Below, piece after piece: positions 1-7,080 of a stretch of DNA of 64,000 bases. The position numbers were made by a program, and so were the translations under genes. The notes beneath the pieces are model-generated. The model saw only the letters and a program-made list of their open reading frames with translations, searched no databases and had not been told where the DNA came from. Source of the DNA: Rhizobium sp. CF122 (lineage in GTDB: Bacteria > Pseudomonadota > Alphaproteobacteria > Rhizobiales > Rhizobiaceae); NCBI RefSeq assembly GCF_000282035.1, contig NZ_AKKA01000024.1:1-64000 (forward strand), read 5' to 3'. The first letter of the stretch is position 1, and each line of letters starts with the position of its first letter.

Positions 1-317
1 CGCGCCGCCAAAGGCAAGCTGAACGACGTGAGGCATCAAGCCCCACAATCGCGGGCAGCCCCATGTAGAATCGGACCATCAGCAAGCGCTTGAACCGCTT
101 GCTGATGGTCCGTTTTAGTTGGTGCTACCTGCCGAAGATATCTTCGTTGAGCCGGTTGCCGCCGGACTCCGATTTTGCGACGATACAAAAATCAGACGCT
201 AAACTGCCGCTTTAATTGGGATATACGGACTTGGCTGCGCCATGCGCTTAACCATACCGGCTAACCACTCTATTAGCATCCTGTTGAAAACGCGTCGGAT
301 TGTGGCACCTTGCTGCC
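1..317. other. Left edge, mostly non-coding
   Basis: No gene could be assigned here. The first about 70 bases may be the 3' end of a plus-strand gene lying off the window, because a strong intrinsic terminator follows at 72-120, but no frame gives a recognisable C-terminus. Bases 121-317 show no convincing reading frame, operator or repeat. Confidence 0.4.
72..120 (+). terminator. Strong intrinsic terminator
   Basis: A perfect 17-bp stem (72-88 pairs with 96-112) with a 7-base loop is followed by TTTTAGTT. It probably ends transcription of a plus-strand gene lying off the left edge of the window. Confidence 0.85.
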
Positions 318-542
318 ATGACGAACATCAATTCTCCGAATTACAGCGCCGAAGATATGGGACGCTCGCGGGAATGCGAAACCGTCTGCAAAACGGCAAT
401 CACCGAAGTTGTCCGTCGCGCGGTAGCGGCGGGATGGCGGGAAGAGGAAATTGCTCTTCATCTCGCGGATGCTGCGGAAAACTATGTCATGTATCTGGCC
501 ACCAAAGCGAAACGCAAGGTGATGGCAGCCAATAGCAACTGA
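318..542 (+). CDS. Small uncharacterised protein, 74 aa
   Basis: This short protein has even, coding-like composition and no signal peptide or membrane segment. It begins MTNINSPNYSAED, is rich in Ala, Arg and Glu, and looks mainly alpha-helical (VVRRAVAAGWREEEIALHLA). The frame is also open from a TTG at 300, but the ATG at 318 is the more natural start. No strong ribosome binding site is visible. It stands alone, followed by a decayed gene. I do not recognise a family; it resembles the small orphan proteins common in Rhizobiaceae genomes. The function is unknown. Confidence 0.55.
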   Translation: MTNINSPNYSAEDMGRSRECETVCKTAITEVVRRAVAAGWREEEIALHLADAAENYVMYLATKAKRKVMAANSN

Positions 543-544
543 GC

Positions 545-822
545 GCCGTCGACCGCTGGCGGGTCCCGTTGGGGCTGCAGTTGACGGTGTGGTGGGCGCC
601 GGCGCAAGTCGCCACCTATCTCCAGTGCAGCTGCGCCGACCGCGCCCGTTGTGATCCAGCAGCCGATCGTCGTCGGCAATCCATTCCGGCCGATGTCGTC
701 GTCACCCCGGTCCCCGCGACAATCCGAAATGGCCTACGCTGTGATCGATGACCACCACATCATCGTTACCCCCGACGCACCGCGCGTGCAGGTTCTCGAC
801 CAATCCTCAAACAACTGGCGCG
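545..822 (+). pseudogene. Remnant of a glycine-zipper / DUF1236-type protein
   Basis: Pieces of one protein family appear in order but in different frames. They are a Gly/Val zipper segment GPVGAAVDGVVGAG from about 562, VVIQQPIVVGN from about 649 in a second frame, PADVVVTPVP from about 691 in a third frame, and MAYAVIDDHHIIV from about 728 back in the second frame. Rhizobial DUF1236 proteins (exported, function unknown) typically have a glycine zipper followed by a 'PADV.V.PVP....YAVVNDHRIIV' tail, so this is best read as a copy broken by at least three frameshifts. The assignment is from memory of the family. No intact start or signal peptide was found. Confidence 0.5.
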
Positions 823-853
823 TGGGGGCTATCTATTGGTTCTGCGGTCACGC

Positions 854-1696
854 TCAATTCTGCGGCCTGTTTCTGAACGCTTCCGCTTCCGCATAGAACT
901 TCTTTTCCCATTCCTTGTGGTTATCCAGCCCCTCACGAATGAAGGGTGTAAACACGGCAAGGTTCATGAGCGCCCAATTGACGACGCGGGCCGGGAACTT
1001 CAACGGCTTCACGAAGTCAACAAACAGCACGACACGCGTCTTTTCGGTGTGGTTCCAGGCTTCGTGCTCGTAAGCATCGTCGAAAATCAGAGCCTTACCC
1101 TCCTGCCAGTGGCAGATCTGGTCCTTGACCCGGATGGCCAGCTTGTCCGCAGGCTCCGGCACGATCATGCCGAGATGCAGGCGAAGCACGCCGTTATAAG
1201 GTCCGCGATGAGCCGGCAGATGTTTGCCGGGCTCGAAGATCGAAAACATGGCGGTTTTCAATCCTGGAATCTTCTGCACCGCTTCCCAGGTTTGCGGGCA
1301 CGCCTTGATGTTCTGTTCCGACTTCACGCCGAAGCCGACAAGGAAGAAGGTCTTCCAGCCGCTATCGCTGGAAATCGTCTTCACGTCAGTCGAGATGTCC
1401 TGGAATGTCGGCAGTTCGCTCTGCCGCACGAGCACACGGTCCAGCTCTGACCGGATCTGCGGCCACGCCTTCTCCACTTCGGCGGCCCAGGGAAATGTGG
1501 CGGCATCGTAGACAGGCGGATTGCCGAGCTTGGCGTATCTGAAGTTCAGCTTTTCCGCCCATGCGACGATACCCATGAAAAAGCGCGTGATCGCGCTCGG
1601 TCGATCCATCGGCGCGATGCCGGCGGTGTTGAAGGATTGGCCCGCGGTTGCGGATGGATTTTCGGAAAGACCTGCGTCAGCGGTACCGTCAGTCAT
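854..1696 (-). CDS. Aspartyl/asparaginyl beta-hydroxylase family protein (LpxO-like)
   Basis: This 280-residue protein belongs to the Fe(II)/2-oxoglutarate-dependent aspartyl/asparaginyl beta-hydroxylase family. Bacterial members include LpxO, which 2-hydroxylates lipid A acyl chains at the inner membrane. The conserved core is visible: HRGPYNGVLRLHLGM (iron ligand H163), then WQEGKALIFDD and YEHEAWN (ligand H211). There is a hydrophobic, possibly membrane-associated segment near residues 36-48 and another near the C-terminus (VNWALMNLAVF). The frame is open upstream to 1900, but that would overlap the SMR gene, and MTDGTADAG at 1696 is a better start. It is a single gene. The substrate (lipid A versus peptide) cannot be told from sequence. 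Confidence 0.85.
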   Translation of the reverse strand: MTDGTADAGLSENPSATAGQSFNTAGIAPMDRPSAITRFFMGIVAWAEKLNFRYAKLGNPPVYDAATFPWAAEVEKAWPQIRSELDRVLVRQSELPTFQDISTDVKTISSDSGWKTFFLVGFGVKSEQNIKACPQTWEAVQKIPGLKTAMFSIFEPGKHLPAHRGPYNGVLRLHLGMIVPEPADKLAIRVKDQICHWQEGKALIFDDAYEHEAWNHTEKTRVVLFVDFVKPLKFPARVVNWALMNLAVFTPFIREGLDNHKEWEKKFYAEAEAFRNRPQN

Positions 1697-1850
1697 GGGG
1701 TGTCCAATGCGTAGAATAAGCGGTGAAAAGTTCAAGAAGATATGGATATGACAGCATTTTTCACAAGCCCGCGCGGCGGCGGTCAAATGTCGCGACGACG
1801 TCCGGGGCGGGCGAAGGTGGTTAGCCAGATAAGCCCGGATGTGGGCGAAA

Positions 1851-2192
1851 TCAATGGGAGATGGATTTCGAGAAAAGGTTGACCACCAGCACGCCGGCAA
1901 TGATCAGCCCGAGCCCGATGATCGCCGGCGCATCAAGCCGCTGCTTGAAATAGATGAGGCCGACGGCGGAAATCAGCACGATGCCGAGCGCGCTCCAGAT
2001 CGCATAGGCGATGCCAACGGGAATGATCTTCAATGTCATCGACAGGCAATAGAATGCCGCCACGTAGCAGACAACCAGAACAACGGTCGGTCCGACGCGG
2101 GTGAACTGCTGCGACAGCTGCAGCGCCGTCGTGCCGATCACCTCGAGCGCGATCGCAGCAACGAGCAGCGCATAAACAACAGCTGGAGCCAT
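1851..2192 (-). CDS. Small multidrug resistance (SMR/EmrE-type) efflux protein
   Basis: The protein has 113 residues and four predicted transmembrane helices, the usual SMR length. The essential membrane-embedded glutamate of the family is present in helix 1 (AIALEVIGTTAL, E17), as is the helix-3 motif AYAIWSALG (W66). SMR proteins work as antiparallel dimers exchanging protons for cationic drugs or guanidinium-type compounds. The gene lies 14 bp downstream of a TetR regulator on the same strand, so the two form a local regulator-pump operon that the TetR protein probably controls. EmrE-like drug export is more likely than Gdx-type guanidinium export, but the substrate is unproven. Confidence 0.9.
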   Translation of the reverse strand: MAPAVVYALLVAAIALEVIGTTALQLSQQFTRVGPTVVLVVCYVAAFYCLSMTLKIIPVGIAYAIWSALGIVLISAVGLIYFKQRLDAPAIIGLGLIIAGVLVVNLFSKSISH

Positions 2193-2206
2193 GGCGGGGT
2201 CCTACT

Positions 2207-2767
2207 CTACTTGTTCGTCCATTCGACAAGACGGGCGATCAGCGCCTGGCGGTCCCCGCCGTTATCATGACTGCCGAGCATGTCGGCGAGCCAGAGCCCA
2301 TCGGCAGCGAACCGAACGATCTGCGCGTCGATGGACGAATCCGTGCCGACGTATTCCTCCGTCCGATCCTGCACCCATGCGCGCCAGCGGCGCCGAAGCC
2401 GCGGCTCGGCGAGCAGCGCAACCGTTACTTGCGCCCAGTGCGCGGACTCATCGGGACTGTCTCTAAGATCCGCAACAGCATGAAGATAGGCGCGGCTGAA
2501 ACGGCCATGCGGCACCGGATCCTCGCGCATGCGCTCATCGATATCAGCATCGAACCGATCCAGAAGACTCTCGAAGAGGGCATCAAGCAGCGCGTTCTTC
2601 GTCGGGAAATGGTGCAAGAGCCCGCCCTTGCTGACGCCTGATGCGCCGGACACTGCATCCAGTGTCACGGCACCCATACCTTGCTCCATTGTCAGCCGAG
2701 CGGCCACGTCCAGCAGCTGCTGGCGCACGACGAGAGGCTGTTTGCGGCGATGATGAGCAAGTGACAT
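2207..2767 (-). CDS. TetR family transcriptional regulator
   Basis: This 186-residue protein has the TetR N-terminal helix-turn-helix (about residues 12-58), with the typical run TLDAVSGASGVSKGGLLHHF. The C-terminal ligand domain is poorly conserved, as usual. It is the first gene of an operon with the SMR pump (14-bp gap). A palindrome at 2771-2800, only a few bases upstream of the start codon, is a fitting operator. Repression of itself and the pump, relieved by a drug-like ligand, is the likely mechanism. The start at 2767 is the first Met (MSLAHHRRK). Confidence 0.88.
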   Translation of the reverse strand: MSLAHHRRKQPLVVRQQLLDVAARLTMEQGMGAVTLDAVSGASGVSKGGLLHHFPTKNALLDALFESLLDRFDADIDERMREDPVPHGRFSRAYLHAVADLRDSPDESAHWAQVTVALLAEPRLRRRWRAWVQDRTEEYVGTDSSIDAQIVRFAADGLWLADMLGSHDNGGDRQALIARLVEWTNK

Positions 2768-2770
2768 ATC

Positions 2771-2800
2771 GACAAAAGATACCGTCCAGACGGTTTTGTC
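2771..2800. promoter_or_regulatory. Probable TetR operator palindrome
   Basis: The core is ACCGTC-CA-GACGGT (2781-2794), flanked by GACAAAA on the left and TTTTGTC on the right, giving a nested inverted repeat. It sits directly upstream of the tetR start, where a bound repressor would block transcription. It resembles the half-site style of many TetR operators. Confidence 0.65.
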
Positions 2801-2913
2801 AAGAAATTTGTCATCACCAAGCCGACGACGGACGAATTGCCGCGTCCTGATCCGAGCGGTTGCAGTCCTCTTCCTCGCAGTGCATTAAGAGTTCGATTTC
2901 GAGGAATGGAACC

Positions 2914-3303
2914 GTGACGGAAAAAGTCATTACGCTTTACGAGGCAATTGGCGGCGACGCGGCCGTGCGTGCGCTGACGCACCGCTTCTATGAGCTGATG
3001 GAGACGCTGCCGGAGGCAAGGCACGTTCGCGCCGTCCATCCGCCGACGCTGGAAGGCAGCGAAGTGAAATTCTACGAATACCTGACGGGATATCTCGGCG
3101 GCCCGCCGCTCTACACGGACAAACGCGGCCATCCGCGCCTCAGAAGCCGCCATTTCGTTGCCGAGATCGGCCCCGTGGAACGCGATGAGTGGCTGCACTG
3201 CTTTCGTCGCGCGCTTGAAGAAACCATTGCCAATCCGAAGCTGCGCGAGATCATCCTGCCGCCCATCGAACGGCTCGCATATCACATGCAGAACAAGGAA
3301 TAG
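2914..3303 (+). CDS. Group II truncated hemoglobin
   Basis: This 129-residue protein is a 2-on-2 truncated globin of group II. The pattern fits: Tyr at B10 (HRFYELME, Y26), proximal heme His in RLRSRHF (H80) and the group II/III Trp at G8 (DEWLHCF, W93). Such proteins bind O2 or NO and are usually linked to detoxification or redox sensing in the cytoplasm. I chose the GTG at 2914 because GAGGAATGGA immediately upstream is a good ribosome binding site; the frame is open further upstream without one. It is transcribed divergently from tetR and is followed 8 bp later by the DUF423 gene, so the two are probably co-transcribed. Confidence 0.85.
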   Translation: MTEKVITLYEAIGGDAAVRALTHRFYELMETLPEARHVRAVHPPTLEGSEVKFYEYLTGYLGGPPLYTDKRGHPRLRSRHFVAEIGPVERDEWLHCFRRALEETIANPKLREIILPPIERLAYHMQNKE

Positions 3304-3311
3304 GAACAACC

Positions 3312-3680
3312 ATGACGCTGAACACGCGTATCGCGCCGCTATTCTATCTGTTCGCCGGCCTGTTCGGTTTTGCTGGCGTGGCGCTGTCCGCAGCCGCGGC
3401 GCATGGCGGCGGCGATGCGCATCTCGTTGCTTCGGCTTCGGCAATGTGCCTGGCGCACGCACCTGCCCTGCTGGCTCTTGCCATCGGCACCGAGAAACTA
3501 AGGACCGCCTGGCTTGCCGGCATACTTATAGGCGCTGGCACGCTTCTGTTTGCCGGCGATCTCGTCGCTTTGCGCTATGCGGGTTCCGGCTTGTTTCCGA
3601 TGGCGGCGCCCACGGGCGGATTTGCCATGATGTTCGGCTGGCTGGCGATCGCGGTGGGCGCCTTCTTTCGCCGGGGCTGA
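3312..3680 (+). CDS. DUF423 family membrane protein
   Basis: This 122-residue, very hydrophobic protein has four likely membrane helices: LFYLFAGLFGFAGVAL near the N-terminus, one around AHAPALLALAIG, one around GILIGAGTLLFAG and one at the C-terminus (FAMMFGWLAIAVGAFF). The layout and the conserved histidine after the first helix match DUF423 (YgdD-like) inner-membrane proteins of unknown function. It starts 8 bp after the truncated hemoglobin stop, with a ribosome binding site inside that gap (AGGAAC). Co-transcription suggests but does not prove a shared role. Confidence 0.8.
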   Translation: MTLNTRIAPLFYLFAGLFGFAGVALSAAAAHGGGDAHLVASASAMCLAHAPALLALAIGTEKLRTAWLAGILIGAGTLLFAGDLVALRYAGSGLFPMAAPTGGFAMMFGWLAIAVGAFFRRG

Positions 3681-3684
3681 TCGA

Positions 3685-4052
3685 TCAACTGACGGGTATG
3701 CGCCCAAACCGCAACAGGTTGCCGTGCCGATCATGGATATAGGATTCTTCCATGCCCCACGGCCGTCCCTCAAGCGGGCCAGATGCGCCACGCGCTTCCC
3801 TTGATATTGCGCATGGAGCGCGGCTATCCGACCGCCACGCAGGTAGACGGGCGTCGCCTCGCATAGCGCTCGGTCGCGCGCCAGCCAGAAATGCAACTCC
3901 ATTTCGTTCCTGCGCAGGATCAGATAGGCTGGAGACGGGTGGATGATCCGGTTGAAGCCAAGCTCGTCGCGATAAAAGGCCAGTGTCTCATCGAGATCAA
4001 GCGATGGCAGAACGGGCAGGATTTCAACTCGATCGGGATCGACCTCGGCCGT
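3685..4052 (-). pseudogene. Broken VOC (glyoxalase/bleomycin-resistance) family gene
   Basis: Reading the minus strand from 4052 gives VEILPVLPSLDLDETLAFY, LGFNRIIHPSPAYLILRR and MELHFWLARDR, a clear VOC beta-alpha-beta-beta-beta fold. Near 3765-3780 the frame shifts by one: the upstream frame runs into nonsense, while the next frame continues WGMEESYIHDRHGNLLRFGR to a stop at 3685. In addition, the reading frame begins right after the hmuQ stop with ACG where an ATG would be expected (ACG GCC GAG, from 4052); no ATG, GTG or TTG follows before the conserved domain. Two independent lesions argue for a pseudogene. It was probably the last gene of the DUF2325-hmuQ operon. Confidence 0.75.
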
Positions 4053-4367
4053 TCAGATGCCGTGCACCACGTTGAAACCTTCGAAAACCGGCGGCCCCTT
4101 GTACATGGCCTTGCGTTCACCGGCACTGCGGTGCGCGGCGCGGAAGTTTTCGGACTTCGTCCAGTTCACGAAGTCTTCCTCGCTCTGCCAGAGCGTATGC
4201 GAGGAAAACAGCGTGTATTCCTCCTCCGTATTCGTCTTGCCCCGCAGCAGGCGGAACTCGACGAAGCCGGGAACCTGCGAGAGGCTGGAATCGCGATTGC
4301 GCCAGACTTCCTCGAAGTCCGCCTCGGATCCGATCGCAACCTTGAAGCGGTTCATCGCAATATACAT
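4053..4367 (-). CDS. hmuQ: IsdG/HmuQ-type heme-degrading monooxygenase
   Basis: The product is 104 residues with the ferredoxin-like fold of antibiotic-biosynthesis-type monooxygenases. The heme-degrading subgroup is marked by an Asn-Trp-His triad, and all three are present at the expected spacing: N6 (YIAMNRF), W69 (FVNWTKS) and H79 (FRAAHRS). IsdG-type enzymes open the heme ring to release iron, and rhizobial HmuQ does the same. It is the third gene of an operon with DUF2325 and an 89-residue protein, headed by a RirA-type box at 5142-5156, and lies near hmuPSTUV. This makes heme-iron release a strong assignment. A degenerate VOC gene follows directly. Confidence 0.85.
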   Translation of the reverse strand: MYIAMNRFKVAIGSEADFEEVWRNRDSSLSQVPGFVEFRLLRGKTNTEEEYTLFSSHTLWQSEEDFVNWTKSENFRAAHRSAGERKAMYKGPPVFEGFNVVHGI

Positions 4368-4377
4368 GGAATGATCC

Positions 4378-4647
4378 CTACGCTTTGTTTTTCACACTGT
4401 CGCGCGCCGGCGCGAAGGCCACAACATTATTGCCGTTTGCCGCCTCCAAACCAAGCGGCCTTTCGGGCTGCTGCCCGGGCATCCGTGTCTCCCACAGAGG
4501 AAACTCCGACACGTTGGGATAGTCTCTACGCCGCTCGGCATTCCGCAGCAGCAGATCGTAAAGCTCCGGCACAAGGCCGTCACCTCTTTGAGCGGCAAGC
4601 TTGTGCAGGCCGATCATCATGACCCCGTCGGGGCGTTCTTCGTTCAT
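4378..4647 (-). CDS. Uncharacterised 89-aa protein between DUF2325 and hmuQ
   Basis: The start codon overlaps the stop of the DUF2325 gene (ATGA), so translation is coupled, and hmuQ follows 10 bp after the stop. This position makes it a real gene. The N-terminal half is predicted helical (GLHKLAAQRGDGLVPELYD, LLLRNAERRRDYP); the C-terminal third is low in structure. There is no signal peptide, membrane segment or cysteine. I do not recognise the family. By context it is a cytoplasmic protein of the iron-controlled heme-use operon, perhaps an accessory to the monooxygenase. Confidence 0.7.
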   Translation of the reverse strand: MNEERPDGVMMIGLHKLAAQRGDGLVPELYDLLLRNAERRRDYPNVSEFPLWETRMPGQQPERPLGLEAANGNNVVAFAPARDSVKNKA

Positions 4648-5051
4648 CGGGAATTGTCTCGTTCGTTCATTGTCTGTAGCGCGCGTTCCAAACTGGACTT
4701 GCTGCCGTTTCTAAGCGGGATGAAGGCCTTGCCGAATTTCTTGCAGCCGGTCTTCACGCGCAGGCAGGCATCGTGGCTGATACAGTCGATCGGGCAGAAA
4801 ACGCAGTCGACCGAGGGAAGCACGGTATCGATGCGGGAGACCGCCTCGCGCAAGCCGCCGTCGTGGTGGATCAGCTCTGCCCCAAAGTTGCTTGCGATCT
4901 GGCGAAGATGCGCCACCTGGCAATCCCGTCCGCCGACATACAGGAAACTGCGTCCATCAAGTTTGGACCGCCCGGACGCTTCCTGAACCGTCTCGATACC
5001 AGCGAGGACGCGGATCTCGCGGTTGGAACCCTTCTTCGTCTTTCGAGCCAT
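4644..5051 (-). CDS. DUF2325 domain protein, cysteine-rich
   Basis: The 135-residue product has a basic N-terminus (MARKTKKGSN) and then a Rossmann-like DUF2325 core beginning SFLYVGGRDCQVAHLRQIA, with an AELIHHDGG strand-turn. A cysteine cluster follows: C83, C86, C90, C96 and C103, besides C44. That spacing could hold a metal, Fe-S cluster or heme, though no biochemical role is established for the family. It is the first gene of a translationally coupled operon ending in hmuQ, with an iron-responsive operator about 90 bp upstream, so a part in iron or heme handling or sensing is a reasonable inference. Confidence 0.8.
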   Translation of the reverse strand: MARKTKKGSNREIRVLAGIETVQEASGRSKLDGRSFLYVGGRDCQVAHLRQIASNFGAELIHHDGGLREAVSRIDTVLPSVDCVFCPIDCISHDACLRVKTGCKKFGKAFIPLRNGSKSSLERALQTMNERDNSR

Positions 5052-5141
5052 TGCCCACCCGTTCGCTCGTTGATCGTCACACGATTCCTGCGTGTGCCGG
5101 GGGACCTTATTAAACTTGATTTTTAGAGTAAAGTATAAAGT

Positions 5142-5156
5142 TGATTGTATAAGTCA
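5142..5156. promoter_or_regulatory. Iron-responsive operator (RirA-type box)
   Basis: The sequence is TGA-TTGTATAAG-TCA, an exact TGA-N9-TCA dyad in an AT-rich stretch, matching the rhizobial iron-responsive operator bound by RirA under iron sufficiency. It lies about 90 bp upstream of the DUF2325 start and downstream of the tonB stop, so it should control the minus-strand DUF2325-hmuQ operon. Confidence 0.7.
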
Positions 5157-5163
5157 TATTTTA

Positions 5164-6438
5164 TCAGCGACCCGTCACCTGAACATCCTGACTGAAAGAC
5201 CAGACCGGCTTACCCCACTCGGTGGGGAGCGAAGGGAACGGCGCCGCTCGGCGAATACCGTCGACAACAGCCTGATCCAGCTCGGGAATACCTGAACTGC
5301 GCGCGATCGAAAGACCGTTCAGATCGCCGCTGGCTCCAATTGTGAGGCGAACGCGAACACTCATGGACGCGCTCATACGCTTGTACTCCGACGGCACCCT
5401 GACAGAGCGACGGATCCGTGCCTGCACCTTGCCGGGATAGTTGGCAACGGCTGCGCTCCCGGCACCGCCGCTGCTACCCGAGCCACGCGAATTTTGGCTC
5501 GATGTTGCTGTCTCGGTCCCCTCGGCCGATCCCTTCTTGGAATCCTGCTTGTTTTCGCCGCCGGACCCCGCAGATGGTTTGGCCTTCTTCGGCTGCTCCT
5601 TCTTCTCGACGGGTTTTGTAGCTGGCTTTTCAGCCTTCGGCTTAGGGTCAGGTGTGGGCTTATCCGGTTCGGGAGCGAGCGTCGCCGTTTCCATCGGCTG
5701 GACCGGCTTCACCTCTTCCGGCGCCGCCTGGGCGACGGGAGGCGTCTCCGCAAGAACCTCGGCCGGCACTTCCGTCGCCATCGGCTGCACGACGGACGTC
5801 TCTGCAGGCGACAGAGAGGTCAGAACCTCGGGCTCCACAGCGACCACATTCTCCGGGGAAACGCGCGTCACCTCTTGCGTGGGCGCAACAGTCACCGGTT
5901 CCGTCGGCGTTACTGCCGTCGGCCGTATAGTTTGGGTCTGCACGGTCTCGGCCACGATCTGCTCGGGCTGAGGCTCCTCAGCTTTCTCGCCCGCTGCCGC
6001 CTGATCCGCCTCCCAATCGCCAAGGATGATGACGCTCACCACCTCGCCAGCCTCTTCGGCTGGATCGTGTGGTGTGACCACGAACCCGACGGTCAGGATT
6101 GCAATGACAGCCGCATGGCAAGCGAAAGAGCTGAGACAAGCCATCACCACATCGCGCTGACGTGGTTTTGCGCTCTCTTCCTTTTCGACGGTCGCATCCA
6201 TCGATGGCGCGGCAACGACGGTGTTGCTCGCACTCTGCGGATCCTGCGGGAAGGATTCAATCAATGCCAGGCGGGCGTAGTGAATGGAGACTTCTGCGGC
6301 TGGCTGACGTGGCACATTGCGAAGATCAGACAATTCATGCCCGGGATGCATGCCGGGATTGTTGTCGTTCATTCCGCCCTCAGCGACCGGTTCCTCAACG
6401 AGAATGACTCTCGATTTGGATTTTGCTGAAACTGCCAT
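5164..6438 (-). CDS. tonB: TonB-family energy transducer with long N-terminal extension
   Basis: The product is 424 residues. The order is a cytoplasmic N-terminal extension of about 97 residues, one membrane helix (about 99-121, CHAAVIAILTVGFVV), a long Pro/Glu/Lys/Thr-rich periplasmic linker (130-300, many PKPKAEKPATKP-type repeats), a Gly/Ser patch, and a C-terminal TonB domain from about 335 (YPGKVQARIRRSVRVP, then LDQAVVDGIRRAAPFP). TonB carries proton-motive energy from ExbBD to outer-membrane receptors, here presumably for heme or siderophores given the hmu genes next door. ExbB and ExbD are not visible in this window. The extension before the helix is longer than in classical TonB. 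Confidence 0.88.
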   Translation of the reverse strand: MAVSAKSKSRVILVEEPVAEGGMNDNNPGMHPGHELSDLRNVPRQPAAEVSIHYARLALIESFPQDPQSASNTVVAAPSMDATVEKEESAKPRQRDVVMACLSSFACHAAVIAILTVGFVVTPHDPAEEAGEVVSVIILGDWEADQAAAGEKAEEPQPEQIVAETVQTQTIRPTAVTPTEPVTVAPTQEVTRVSPENVVAVEPEVLTSLSPAETSVVQPMATEVPAEVLAETPPVAQAAPEEVKPVQPMETATLAPEPDKPTPDPKPKAEKPATKPVEKKEQPKKAKPSAGSGGENKQDSKKGSAEGTETATSSQNSRGSGSSGGAGSAAVANYPGKVQARIRRSVRVPSEYKRMSASMSVRVRLTIGASGDLNGLSIARSSGIPELDQAVVDGIRRAAPFPSLPTEWGKPVWSFSQDVQVTGR

Positions 6439-6497
6439 TTGCGCCTGCCTCGGCCAGTTGAAACAGAAAACCGCCGGCTGTCATGCCGGCGAACCAC

Positions 6498-6950
6498 TCA
6501 ACCCTCGAAGGGAACGGAAACCTGTGAACGGGTGACAAGACCCTTCATGCACTCGCCCGCAGCCGGCCCATCGCAGACCGGCGCATCGTTGATCAACAGG
6601 CGCGTCACGCTCTCGCACTTGACGTTCGGCATATCGAACTGGCGCACGCGCTTCTTACCTTGCGGCAGATCGCGGAAGTCCAACACGGTGACCCGGTCGA
6701 CCGCATTCCTGTCGTTGAAGAAAGCAAGCTCGAAAGAGATCTTGTTGATCGGCGCCGCGAGATTGTTGAGCGCAACGAAGGTCATCATGCAGCCCTTCTG
6801 CGACGGCACGAGGCCGTTCAGCTCGACCTCAAGGCCCTTGGCCGGCGAGGCCGCTGCAGCATCCTGAGCAAAAACCTGCGATGCACTCGCAACCGCGATC
6901 AGACCGCTTGTCAAAAGCGCTGCAACCTTGCTCACTGCCAGTCCTTCCAT
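6498..6950 (-). CDS. Exported protein of unknown function in the tonB operon
   Basis: This 150-residue protein has a clear signal peptide (VAALLTSGLIAVASASQVFA, cleavage after about residue 28). The mature part contains four cysteines (GCMMTF, VKCESV, PVCDG, GECMK) that could form two disulfides in the periplasm, and reads like an immunoglobulin-like beta-sandwich. I do not recognise an established family name. It is 59 bp upstream of tonB on the same strand, and a degenerate iron operator lies just upstream of its start, so it is probably an iron-regulated partner of the TonB/heme-uptake system. Confidence 0.75.
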   Translation of the reverse strand: MEGLAVSKVAALLTSGLIAVASASQVFAQDAAAASPAKGLEVELNGLVPSQKGCMMTFVALNNLAAPINKISFELAFFNDRNAVDRVTVLDFRDLPQGKKRVRQFDMPNVKCESVTRLLINDAPVCDGPAAGECMKGLVTRSQVSVPFEG

Positions 6951-6967
6951 CAGTAGACACTAAAACT

Positions 6968-6982
6968 TGACTTATAAACTCC
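6968..6982 (-). promoter_or_regulatory. Degenerate iron-responsive operator before the tonB operon
   Basis: TGA-CTTATAAAC-TCC is one base from the TGA-N9-TCA consensus and ends about 18 bp upstream of the 6950 start codon on the minus strand. With the perfect box at 7006-7020 it would give RirA control of both divergent operons. Confidence 0.45.
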
Positions 6983-7005
6983 GCTATTGCGTCATTAAAA
7001 AATGA

Positions 7006-7020
7006 TGACTATGAAAGTCA
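7006..7020. promoter_or_regulatory. Iron-responsive operator before hmuP
   Basis: TGA-CTATGAAAG-TCA is an exact TGA-N9-TCA dyad, lying 60 bp upstream of the hmuP start and between the two divergent iron operons. RirA repression under iron-replete conditions is the expected effect. Confidence 0.7.
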
Positions 7021-7080
7021 AGATAATTATGGATTTCCCCGGCGCTGGGCGCCGCGGATCGAGCGAAATAACCGACCGAA

